The position numbers and the translations under genes were made by a program. Under the pieces are notes generated by a model, which made no database searches, was not told where the DNA came from, and saw nothing but the letters and a program-made list of their open reading frames with translations. A stretch of 64,000 nt of DNA from Propionibacterium sp. (GTDB taxonomy: Bacteria > Actinomycetota > Actinomycetes > Propionibacteriales > Propionibacteriaceae), in contig JAAYVB010000025.1 of the NCBI GenBank assembly GCA_012517405.1, positions 62,001-126,000 on the forward strand. The letters are read 5' to 3'. Positions 1-7,054 of this stretch are shown here, one piece after another. How positions within the stretch are numbered: the stretch's first letter is position 1; each line of letters starts with the position of its first letter.

Positions 1-498
1 GCCCATCGGGCGGCCGAGGCAGGGGCCGGCGCGGGCACCTTGCTGGTGCGTGCCGGCGCCCAGTGGTCCGAAAGTGCGGGCGGCACGTCCGGAGCGCTGT
101 GGGGCGCCATACTGACCGCCTTCGGCAGGGCGCTGGGCGATGAGACCCCGGCGTCACCGCAGGCCATCGTGACCGGGGTGCGCGACGCGGTCGACGCGGT
201 GCAGCGGCTGGGCGGCGCAACGGTCGGCGACAAGACGATGGTGGACGCGCTCATTCCCTTCGCCGACACCCTCAGCGCCAAGCAGGCCGAAGGCGTCCCA
301 CTGGCCGAAGCCTGGCAGCAGGCAACCACCGCTGCGCAGAGCGCCGCAGACCGGACCGCGGATTTCGTATCGAAGCTCGGGCGCTCGCGTGTGCTCGGTG
401 AAAAATCTCTGGGCGTACCCGACCCGGGAGCAACATCATTCTGCATGCTGATGCGGGCTCTGGGCGATGCGGATCTATTCGCGTCCGAGACGAACTGA
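1..498 (+). CDS. Dihydroxyacetone kinase, C-terminal DhaL domain (5' end outside window)
   Basis: The frame is open from the first base, so this is the 3' end of a longer gene. The visible 165 residues form a DhaL (DAK2) domain, the helical barrel that binds ADP/ATP and phosphorylates dihydroxyacetone or a similar small ketose. Diagnostic stretches are GAGAGTLLVRAGAQWSE, then AGGTSGALWG, GDKTMVDAL and SLGVPDPGA near the end. Whether a DhaK (substrate-binding) domain is fused upstream cannot be seen; single-chain DhaK-DhaL kinases are common. The LarA-like gene follows after 16 bases, so the two are probably co-transcribed. In a sugar-catabolic cluster the substrate could be another C3 or C4 ketose such as erythrulose; that is inference. 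Confidence 0.85.
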   Translation, partial: AHRAAEAGAGAGTLLVRAGAQWSESAGGTSGALWGAILTAFGRALGDETPASPQAIVTGVRDAVDAVQRLGGATVGDKTMVDALIPFADTLSAKQAEGVPLAEAWQQATTAAQSAADRTADFVSKLGRSRVLGEKSLGVPDPGATSFCMLMRALGDADLFASETN

Positions 499-514
499 CC
501 TGTAGGAGAAACCT

Positions 515-1804
515 GTGACGAACTCACTCAATCTGATTCTTGACGACATCGCACTGCCTCGGTTCGCCAGGGTTCATCAGGATCTGCCGGCCCCGCGGCT
601 CGACGACGTTGCGGGACGCATCAATGAGCAACTCGCCGAACCGGAGTTCGCCGATACCGTCAAGCCCGGGCAGCGGATCGGGATCACGGTCGGCAGCCGC
701 GGCATCGCGAATATGCCGCTGATCGTTCGCACGCTGGCCGATTGGGTGAAGTCGAAGGGTGCCTCTGCGGTGATCATCCCCGCCATGGGCAGCCATGGCG
801 GGGCCACGGCCGATGGACAGCGGCAGATGCTGCTCGGCATGGGTTTCACCCCGGAGACGACCGGCTGCGAGATCATCTCCAGCCTCGACGTCACCGAGCT
901 GGGCGAGGTGGACGGGCTGAAGGTGCTCTTCTCCTCCGATGCGCTGGCCTGCGACGGATTGATCTTGTGCAACCGGATCAAGGCGCACACCGATATCGTC
1001 GGGCCGATCGAGTCGGGCCTGATGAAGATGGCAGCCATCGGCGTCGGCAAGCACCGCGGCGCTCTGCAGGCGCACTCCCGTGGCCTGCACATGGCGGGCA
1101 AGATGATCCAGACGATCGCGCCGGTGATGTTCGAGAAGGGCAACATCATCTTCGGAGTCGGTGTACTGGAGAACTCGCTCGATCAGACCCGCGATGTCGT
1201 GCTGATCGAAACCGGCAAGATCGAGCAGACCGAACCCACGCTGCTCGAAGAATCGCGTCGGCATCTGCCGAAACTGTTGATCCACGATATCGATGTGCTG
1301 GTCGTCGACTACATGGGCAAGAACATCTCCGGTGATGGCATGGATCCGAATGTGCTCGGGCGCTCGCTGATCGGGGTCAAGAATCCCGAGATGAACGTCA
1401 ATCAGATCGTGGTGCTCGATCTGACGCCCGAATCGCACGGAAATGCGACCGGCATCGGCCTGGCCGACATCACCACGGCCCGGCTGTTCAACCAGATCGA
1501 CTTCGTCGCGATGTTCACCAATGGTGTGACATCGAACGGCATCGCCGGCTCACGAATCGCCCCGTTCATGGCGAACCAGAAGATGGCGCTGCAATGCGCG
1601 ACACGGCTGACTTTGCTTCCGGACCCGAGTAAGGCTCGTATCGTCCGCATCGTCAACACGCTCGACGTCGCCGAGATCTGGGTGTCCGAACCCCTGCTGG
1701 ACGAGGTCGCCGCGAATCCGGCACTCACCCAGCTGACCGAACCGGCCGAACTGGAATTCGACGAGAACGGCGATCTGTTCCCGGCCTCCGCCCCGCTGGA
1801 CTGA
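515..1804 (+). CDS. LarA-like nickel-pincer nucleotide-dependent racemase/epimerase family protein
   Basis: A 429-residue relative of lactate racemase LarA (DUF2088 family). The GTG start at 515 has the Shine-Dalgarno AGGAGA at 504-509. Four residues match the catalytic and cofactor set of LarA (His108, His174, Lys184, His200 in Lactiplantibacillus) in order and spacing: His94 in GSHGG, His158 in KAHTD, Lys171 in GLMKM and His187 in QAHSRG. The pincer lysine and flanking histidines are therefore kept and the protein may be an active racemase or epimerase of a 2-hydroxyacid. The substrate is unknown; the family also handles malate, phenyllactate and sugar acids. The cofactor genes larB, larC and larE are not in the window. 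It ends at a strong bidirectional terminator. Confidence 0.75.
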   Translation: MTNSLNLILDDIALPRFARVHQDLPAPRLDDVAGRINEQLAEPEFADTVKPGQRIGITVGSRGIANMPLIVRTLADWVKSKGASAVIIPAMGSHGGATADGQRQMLLGMGFTPETTGCEIISSLDVTELGEVDGLKVLFSSDALACDGLILCNRIKAHTDIVGPIESGLMKMAAIGVGKHRGALQAHSRGLHMAGKMIQTIAPVMFEKGNIIFGVGVLENSLDQTRDVVLIETGKIEQTEPTLLEESRRHLPKLLIHDIDVLVVDYMGKNISGDGMDPNVLGRSLIGVKNPEMNVNQIVVLDLTPESHGNATGIGLADITTARLFNQIDFVAMFTNGVTSNGIAGSRIAPFMANQKMALQCATRLTLLPDPSKARIVRIVNTLDVAEIWVSEPLLDEVAANPALTQLTEPAELEFDENGDLFPASAPLD

Positions 1805-1810
1805 CGACGG

Positions 1811-1846
1811 AAAACGCCCCTCCGGGATCTCCGGAGGGGCGTTTTT
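1811..1846. terminator. Bidirectional intrinsic terminator
   Basis: AAAACGCCCCTCCGG (1811-1825) and its complement (1831-1846) enclose a 5-base loop GATCT and end in a T run on each strand. It separates the LarA-like gene from the convergent isomerase gene and should serve both. Confidence 0.9.
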
Positions 1847-1860
1847 CCGCTGATCAGTGA

Positions 1861-2793
1861 TCAGGACATCTTGGCCCGCAGCACCGAACGGATGTACTCG
1901 CGCGACTGCGCAAGGTTCCACAGCGAATCCGATCCGTAGTGCTCCACCATGAACGGCATCTCGAAGCCGAGTTCGAGCGCCCGGGCGATGATCGGCCGAT
2001 AGTTCACGTACCCACCCGGCAGCGGAGCCGGATGAGTCGCATAGGCTCCGGTGGCCGGATCGAAATCGCGAGTGTAGTTCTTGATGTGCCAGTAGTTCGT
2101 GTACGGCAGCATCTTCTCGAATGCCTCGGTCACCGGCTCCAAGGGACGATGCAACCGCACCAGATTGCCCAGATCGGGGTTCAGCCCGCAAGCTGGGTGA
2201 TTGACATCGGTGACGAACTTCACGCAGCCGTCCGAGCTTCCCAGATACGTGTCCTCATACATCTCCAAGGTGATCTGGATACCCACGGATTCGGCATGCA
2301 CAGCGAGTTCGCGGATGCGGTCGACCGCCAGTTCGTAGATCGCTGGGTCAGCCGAGTCCTTGTGCCCCTGCGCCAGCCAGAACCACACGGCGGCGTTCTG
2401 GGCCGGCGTAGTGGCCTGGAAGAAGCCGAACGAAACTACCTCCGCGCCCAGCGACACTGCCGCATCGATGACCCGGTGGCCATAAGCCAGGTACTCGTCG
2501 CCGCGCCTGGCATCGACCACCGACTTACGGGAGGTGGAGATACCCGGAACAGTGAGCCCGGTGTCGGCCAAGGCCTGCTTGAACTCGTCCAACCGCTGCG
2601 GCGAAAGATCGCCGACTCGCACCCATACATCCAGCGGATCCAGTTCGGTGAAGCCGAGGTCGGCGACCTCCTTCATCTGCGCGTGCCATTCGGAGGCATC
2701 CGCATCCTGAATGGGACCGCCTTTCGAGTCGAGCCCGCCGAAGACCAGCATGGGGCAGGCGATCGGCCAATTGTCCGGGTTGTACTTCGACAT
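1861..2793 (-). CDS. Sugar phosphate isomerase/epimerase family protein (AP-endonuclease-2 TIM barrel)
   Basis: A 310-residue TIM-barrel protein of the xylose isomerase-like family, which contains sugar and hydroxyacid isomerases and epimerases. Visible metal and active-site elements are the glutamate in ITLEMYED, the aspartate in CGLNPDLGN, the histidine in YWHIKNY and the closing glutamate in PFMVEHYG, the usual E-D-H-E metal set. The ATG at 2793 is preceded by AGGAAG about ten bases upstream. It lies 50 bases downstream of the dehydrogenase gene on the same strand, so the two form a pair transcribed away from the transporter operon. The substrate cannot be read from the sequence; tagaturonate/psicose 3-epimerase-like or hydroxypyruvate isomerase-like activity are possible. 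Confidence 0.75.
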   Translation of the reverse strand: MSKYNPDNWPIACPMLVFGGLDSKGGPIQDADASEWHAQMKEVADLGFTELDPLDVWVRVGDLSPQRLDEFKQALADTGLTVPGISTSRKSVVDARRGDEYLAYGHRVIDAAVSLGAEVVSFGFFQATTPAQNAAVWFWLAQGHKDSADPAIYELAVDRIRELAVHAESVGIQITLEMYEDTYLGSSDGCVKFVTDVNHPACGLNPDLGNLVRLHRPLEPVTEAFEKMLPYTNYWHIKNYTRDFDPATGAYATHPAPLPGGYVNYRPIIARALELGFEMPFMVEHYGSDSLWNLAQSREYIRSVLRAKMS

Positions 2794-2843
2794 TGTCTAC
2801 TGTCTTCCTCTTGATAGGCAGGTTTGCTGTGTCCGGCAAAGTG

Positions 2844-3797
2844 TTACTTGACGCCTGGAGCCTCACCGAGCTCGGCAAGCAGCTGCTGCAGCCGTGCGTA
2901 GGCGGTGTTGCGGTAGGCCACCAGGTCGGTGGTGTCGCCGGCCGGGATCACGAAGCCGCCACCCGACTTGGTGCCCAGATGACCCTCGGCGACGAGTTTC
3001 TTGAGCCCTTCGGGCGTCGCGAAACGCTCGCCGAAGTTGTCTTCAAAGGTCTTGAAGCAGTCGAGATAGATATCCAGGCCGGCCATGTCGGCGATCGCGA
3101 ACGGGCCGAAGAACGGCAGCCGGAATCCGAAGGTGGTACGGGTGATGATATCGACGTCCTCGGCGCTGGCTACCCCGTCATCGACGATGCTGATGGCCTC
3201 CTTGAGCAGCGCATACTGCAGGCGGTTGAGCACGAAGCCGGGCGAATCACTGAGCCGCGCGGTCAGCTTCCCGGTCGAGCGGACGAGTTCTTCGACCTCG
3301 GGCACCAGTGACTCGTCGGTTCCTGCGTGCAAGATCACCTCGACGCCGGGAATGAACGGCGATGGGTTCGAGAAGTGGACGCCCAGGAAGCGGTCGGCCT
3401 TGTTCAGTGACTTGGCAAGACCGCCGATCGGTAGCGTCGAGGTATTGGACGCGATGATCGCGTCCGGACGAGCGGCAGCCTCGATGCGTCGCAACACGGC
3501 GTCTTTGATCTCGGGCTTCTCCGGCACGGCCTCCTGGATGTAATCGGCATCGGCAACAGCTTCCTCGATGCTCGGCGCCGCGCTGAGATGCTTCTCGACA
3601 AGTGCAGCCTGGCCGGGCAGGAAAAGGCCCCGCCCTTCCCAGTCCTTGGCCTCGGCGATCAGCCGGGTAAGGTTCCTTTTCGTAAGTTCGGCGTCGGCGT
3701 CCGCCAGGATGACGGGGTGACCAGCGATCGCGAAAACCTGAGCGATCCCGCCGCCCATGTAACCCGCGCCCACCAGAGCAATGGTGTTGATGGCCAT
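2844..3797 (-). CDS. 3-hydroxyacyl-CoA dehydrogenase-family NAD-dependent oxidoreductase
   Basis: A 317-residue two-domain dehydrogenase. The Rossmann motif GAGYMG lies at residues 10-15, followed by the acidic NAD-selecting stretch LADAD. The conserved SNTS and VHFSNPSPFIPGVEV segments carry the catalytic serine/histidine region, and the C-terminal helical domain has FGFRLPFFGPFAIADMAGLD and GTKSGGGF. The start at 3797 is chosen because the Rossmann strand begins there and GAAGGGA lies about ten bases upstream; the frame runs 26 codons further with no family resemblance. In fatty acid breakdown this family oxidises 3-hydroxyacyl-CoA, but related single-gene enzymes oxidise gulonate, carnitine or other 3-hydroxyacids. 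Pairing with a sugar isomerase makes a sugar-acid substrate more likely here. Confidence 0.8.
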   Translation of the reverse strand: MAINTIALVGAGYMGGGIAQVFAIAGHPVILADADAELTKRNLTRLIAEAKDWEGRGLFLPGQAALVEKHLSAAPSIEEAVADADYIQEAVPEKPEIKDAVLRRIEAAARPDAIIASNTSTLPIGGLAKSLNKADRFLGVHFSNPSPFIPGVEVILHAGTDESLVPEVEELVRSTGKLTARLSDSPGFVLNRLQYALLKEAISIVDDGVASAEDVDIITRTTFGFRLPFFGPFAIADMAGLDIYLDCFKTFEDNFGERFATPEGLKKLVAEGHLGTKSGGGFVIPAGDTTDLVAYRNTAYARLQQLLAELGEAPGVK

Positions 3798-3921
3798 GAA
3801 GTTGCTTCCCTTCTGAAGCGACTGCGGTCCCTCATCGCCCCGACGCCAGCGCGGCGTCGGTGCCTTGATCTTCACGCGGGTCAGCAGTCAGTGGTCGGTC
3901 GGTGACCAGTTGATTGAGTCA

Positions 3922-3933
3922 ATGCTATAGGAA
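3922..3933 (-). promoter_or_regulatory. Shared 12-mer TTCCTATAGCAT (copy 1), putative operator or promoter element
   Basis: Read on the minus strand this is TTCCTATAGCAT, about 125 bases upstream of the dehydrogenase start. An identical 12-mer on the plus strand at 6013-6024 lies about 100 bases upstream of the DapA-type gene. An AT-rich 12-mer is rare in this genome, and both copies point toward the downstream gene, which suggests a common -10 region or regulator site. Confidence 0.35.
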
Positions 3934-4199
3934 GTTCACACGATTCGACCCTGAGTGAGTGCTTTTGCATACGATTTTCTGCGCCAGCCGTGACCAGTAG
4001 CTGGGCAGACGGATGCTATGCTCGCCGGAAATGGCCCGTCGAGCGCAAGATCAGTTCGTATATCACCTAGTGACACTCTTTTTGAATCGCCGAACCGGGA
4101 GGGCTGGGGTGACCTTGCGCTGACGGGCGCGTTGTATGTAGCATATAGGCGCTGCACGTGGACGCAGGAGACCAGTTGTAGCCCATGAAGGAGGCAGCG
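3934..4199. promoter_or_regulatory. Divergent control region between dehydrogenase and transporter operons
   Basis: This non-coding stretch separates the two arms of the catabolic cluster. At 4134-4149 it holds GTATGTAGCATATAGG, containing the palindrome TATG-TAG-CATA and a TATAGG end that echoes the 12-mer at 3922 and 6013. TTGCGC at 4115-4120 is 18 bases from TAGCAT at 4139, a plausible promoter for the transporter operon. I see no coding sequence here. Confidence 0.35.
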
Positions 4200-4409
4200 T
4201 TGCCAGTGATTCGGACTACGACCCCGGTGGGCCTGTTCCAGGTGCCGGAAGACTCACAAGCAGACGACTCTGCATTCTCCAGCGTCGCGCGATGCGCGGC
4301 GTCCCACACCCAGCGGTTCTCCGGCCAGTGCGGCCAAGGATGGACCACCGGGCCTCTGGAGCTGTCGCAACCGGCGCAGCTCCCCGGTCACAAAGGAGCG
4401 ATCCGATGA
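4200..4409 (+). CDS. Small hypothetical protein, possibly translationally coupled to the transporter
   Basis: A 69-codon frame starting with TTG at 4200, with AAGGAGG at 4188-4194 at good spacing, whose TGA overlaps the transporter ATG as ATGA. Codons are mostly GC-ending, as in real genes here. An ATG at 4185 in the same frame is an alternative start but has no comparable ribosome site. The product has no membrane segment and no family I recognise. The strong ribosome site and the overlap argue for translation, either of a real small protein or of a leader that couples ribosome entry to the transporter gene. Confidence 0.4.
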   Translation: MPVIRTTTPVGLFQVPEDSQADDSAFSSVARCAASHTQRFSGQCGQGWTTGPLELSQPAQLPGHKGAIR

Positions 4410-5899
4410 GTACTGGGGTTGAAACGACACCCATACTGGAGCCCTTGCGGTATCCCGAGCAAGACCCGAAACTTGCTTCCAAGCGATTCCTCGACTTAGC
4501 CAGCATCGTGGGGCCGGGATTCATCCTGGCTTCTGTGACGATCGGCAATGGCGAGGTCTTCCAAGCCACTCGAGGCGGCGCAGTCTTCGGCTACACCATC
4601 TTGTGGACATTCGTCCTCGGTGCCATCTTCAAGGCCACCGTCACCTACGCCGCCGGGCGCTACATGGTCATCACCGGCGAGCATCCCTTCGCACGCATGG
4701 GTCATCTGCTGCCCGGCGTCGGGCAGCGGGGAATCGGCCGGCACTGGCTGGCTGTCTTCTTCGGCACGCTGGCCGCCGTCTGCTTCCCGGCTTGGAGCGT
4801 CGCCTACATTCTCGCCCTCAGCCAGTGGACTCCCTGGGTCATCACCGGCTCACAGGAACCTTGGCTGTGGGCCGGCATCGCCTGGAGCCTCATCGCCTAC
4901 GTGACGTTGTGGGTCAAGAACTTCAGCTTTGTCGAGAACCTGCAGACGGCCGTCGTTGGTCTGTTGGTCTTCTTCTCGGTCGTCGCGCTGGTCGTCTCGC
5001 AGCCCGATCTCGGTGCTATGGTGCGCGGCCTGTTCTTGCCGGAGATCCCCTCCGCATACCCTGAATGGGTCCAGCAGAAGTTCCCGGACGTGGCGGCAGT
5101 CGCCATTCCCGTTGAGATTCTGGCCTACATCGGTGCTCTCGGCGGCGGCATCTACGACTACATCGGCTATATCGGCACCTTCCGCGAGAAGACCTGGGGC
5201 ATGCTCGGCCGCGCCGACAACGCCGAGATCAACCTGCAACTACAGGCACTGGGCAAGGGCGAGCTCATTCCGATCGCCATGGACGACGAGAACCTGGCGA
5301 GGTCAGGCCACGGCGTCAAAGCTGTCAAGATCGACTCGGTCAGCTCCTTCACGGCAGTCGGCATCTTCGCGATCACCTTCATGGTTCTCGGCGTCGTCAT
5401 CCTCGGTACCAACGGCCTGCAGGAAGTTCCTGGCAATAACAACATCCTGACCGCACAGGCCGCATTCTTCACCACTATTCATCCCGTGCTGAAGTACCTG
5501 TACATGGTGGCCATGTGGGCAGTGTTCTGGGGCTCCCAACAGGCCCTGCTGACCACGACGTACCCCTACACATTCCGAGAGGCCTTCGCGCCCGCGTTCC
5601 CGGCCGTCGCCAACCCGGCCAACTGGGGCAAGGTGAGGCTCGGCGTTGCCACCTACACTCTCGGCGTCGCGATCTTCCTGGCCTTCACCGGCGTCAGCTA
5701 CACCACCGTGATCGCATTCGCCGGTCTGCTCGGCGGCGTCTTCGCCCTCGGTGTGTGGGGATTCATCCTGTTGTTCACCGAATACAAGGTGCTGCCCAAG
5801 CAACTGCGGATGAAGCCGTTCCTGCAGGTGCTGTTGATCATTTCCTCACTGGTCATGACGGTCATGGGCCTTATCGGCCTCTACCAGTTCTTCTTCTGA
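4406..5899 (+). CDS. Nramp-fold (APC superfamily) transporter, atypical
   Basis: A 497-residue membrane protein with about eleven hydrophobic helices. The Shine-Dalgarno AAAGGAG at 4392-4398 fixes the ATG at 4406. TM1 reads GPGFILASVTIGNGEVF, which aligns with the GPGFLVSVAYIDPGN region of Nramp metal transporters, but the metal-binding Asp and the DPGN motif are absent. The TM6 region reads AYIGALGGGIYDYIGY where Nramps have MPHN. A long soluble loop (FREKTWGMLGRADN onward) is inserted after TM6. It is therefore Nramp-like in fold but probably not a standard Mn/Fe importer. Its position in a sugar-acid cluster suggests it imports the pathway substrate; a divalent-metal role cannot be excluded. 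Confidence 0.75.
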   Translation: MSTGVETTPILEPLRYPEQDPKLASKRFLDLASIVGPGFILASVTIGNGEVFQATRGGAVFGYTILWTFVLGAIFKATVTYAAGRYMVITGEHPFARMGHLLPGVGQRGIGRHWLAVFFGTLAAVCFPAWSVAYILALSQWTPWVITGSQEPWLWAGIAWSLIAYVTLWVKNFSFVENLQTAVVGLLVFFSVVALVVSQPDLGAMVRGLFLPEIPSAYPEWVQQKFPDVAAVAIPVEILAYIGALGGGIYDYIGYIGTFREKTWGMLGRADNAEINLQLQALGKGELIPIAMDDENLARSGHGVKAVKIDSVSSFTAVGIFAITFMVLGVVILGTNGLQEVPGNNNILTAQAAFFTTIHPVLKYLYMVAMWAVFWGSQQALLTTTYPYTFREAFAPAFPAVANPANWGKVRLGVATYTLGVAIFLAFTGVSYTTVIAFAGLLGGVFALGVWGFILLFTEYKVLPKQLRMKPFLQVLLIISSLVMTVMGLIGLYQFFF

Positions 5900-5920
5900 C
5901 CAAGACCTGGTCTGCAAGTG

Positions 5921-5974
5921 CATCAAGAGATCCGCGCCGCTGCCACCATTGGCAGGGGCGCGGACCCCTTGATG
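5921..5974 (+). terminator. Long hairpin between transporter and aldolase genes
   Basis: Three nested arms pair: CATCAAG with CTTGATG, TCCGCGCC with GGCGCGGA, and CTGCCA with TGGCAG, around a short loop near 5946-5949. No T run follows, so it may be a weak terminator, a processing site or a 3'-stabilising stem that sets the transporter level apart from the downstream enzymes. Confidence 0.55.
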
Positions 5975-6012
5975 AGGCAATTACGCGTTCACAACTGGCA
6001 GAGCCCTGGTTT

Positions 6013-6024
6013 TTCCTATAGCAT
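6013..6024 (+). promoter_or_regulatory. Shared 12-mer TTCCTATAGCAT (copy 2), putative operator or promoter element
   Basis: Identical to the minus-strand 12-mer at 3922-3933 and placed similarly upstream of its gene. TATAGC could act as a -10 element for a second promoter that drives the aldolase, kinase, membrane protein and transaldolase genes. Confidence 0.35.
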
Positions 6025-6122
6025 GTACGCAAGCCAGTTGCCGGGACTGACAACGACAAAGCGGTCGTCCGGATGCTCGTCCGTCTGCTGTCGTGTTCTT
6101 CGGCCGATCTGTTTGGAGCACT

Positions 6123-7040
6123 ATGAATCACCAACTGCGCGGCGTGATCATCCCCGTCGCCACACCCTTCGACGCCGCCGATGAAGCGGTTGACGTTGCC
6201 GCTCTCGAGTACAACTTCGGCATGTGGGGGGCCACCGCAGTGGCCGGCTACATGGTGCTGGGCACCAACGGCGAATTCAAGGCCATCGATGACGACGAGT
6301 CACGGACCGTGATCGCGACCGCAGCCGCGAACAAGGGCGATAAGACCCTGATCGTGGGCGCCGGACGTGAATCCACCCGCACCACGATCGCGTTCATTCA
6401 CACCCTGGAGCCCTGGGCCGATGCGATCGACTACATCTCCGTACTCACCCCGAATTACTTCGCGAAACTGGACGATGGCCCAGCACTGGCCGACTTCTAC
6501 ACATCGGTGGCTGACGCCAGCCCGGTTCCTGTGCTGCTCTACGTGGCGCCGGGCTATGCCAATGGCGTGACGGTTCCGCCGAAGGTGCTCGCCGAGCTGG
6601 CCGACCACCCGAACATCGCGGGCATCAAGGACACCTCGCCGACCATGATGACCGAGTACATGGTGGCCGCCGGATCGCGCGACGATTTCGCCGTGATGGC
6701 GGGCTCGCTGAGCAACATCATGACCTGCCTGGCCTTCGACGGGCCCGGTGGCGTGGTCTCGGCGGCCAATTACCTGCCGGACGAATGCGCACGACTCACC
6801 GACCTCTACTTCACTGCCTCCCCGGAAGCTGCTCGTCGTTACTACCGGCTACTGCAAGGCGTCGCCAAGAGCGGTGGCGGCAAGCAGGGCGTGGCAAGCC
6901 TGAAAGCTGCCATGAACATTCGTGGCTACCGCGCGGGTGCGCCGCGACGTCCGCTCCGGCCCATCGGCGCCGAGGCTGAATCCCAGATCCGTGCGGCTCT
7001 GGACACCGGACTGGCCGAACTCGCGGCATTCCAGGCCTGA
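6123..7040 (+). CDS. DapA/DHDPS-family lyase or aldolase
   Basis: A 305-residue class I aldolase-type TIM barrel of the dihydrodipicolinate synthase / N-acetylneuraminate lyase family, which forms or cleaves C-C bonds next to a 2-oxoacid through a lysine Schiff base. The pyruvate-binding GTNGE (residues 47-51) matches the GTTGE motif, Tyr140 sits where the catalytic tyrosine of this family falls (LLYVAPGY replacing YNxP), and Lys169 in AGIKDTS is the expected Schiff-base lysine. The ATG at 6123 has GGAG seven bases upstream; an upstream in-frame ATG at 6093 lacks one. It is not a biosynthetic dapA by context, since it lies between a transporter and a sugar kinase, and more likely cleaves or dehydrates a keto-deoxy sugar acid. 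Confidence 0.85.
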   Translation: MNHQLRGVIIPVATPFDAADEAVDVAALEYNFGMWGATAVAGYMVLGTNGEFKAIDDDESRTVIATAAANKGDKTLIVGAGRESTRTTIAFIHTLEPWADAIDYISVLTPNYFAKLDDGPALADFYTSVADASPVPVLLYVAPGYANGVTVPPKVLAELADHPNIAGIKDTSPTMMTEYMVAAGSRDDFAVMAGSLSNIMTCLAFDGPGGVVSAANYLPDECARLTDLYFTASPEAARRYYRLLQGVAKSGGGKQGVASLKAAMNIRGYRAGAPRRPLRPIGAEAESQIRAALDTGLAELAAFQA

Positions 7041-7054
7041 AAGGACCATCCACC

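Noticed and set aside
3934..4405. Riboswitch upstream of the transporter gene
   Set aside because: No conserved core of a known metal or metabolite riboswitch was recognised; the region is better explained by promoter or operator sequences and a small coupled frame.
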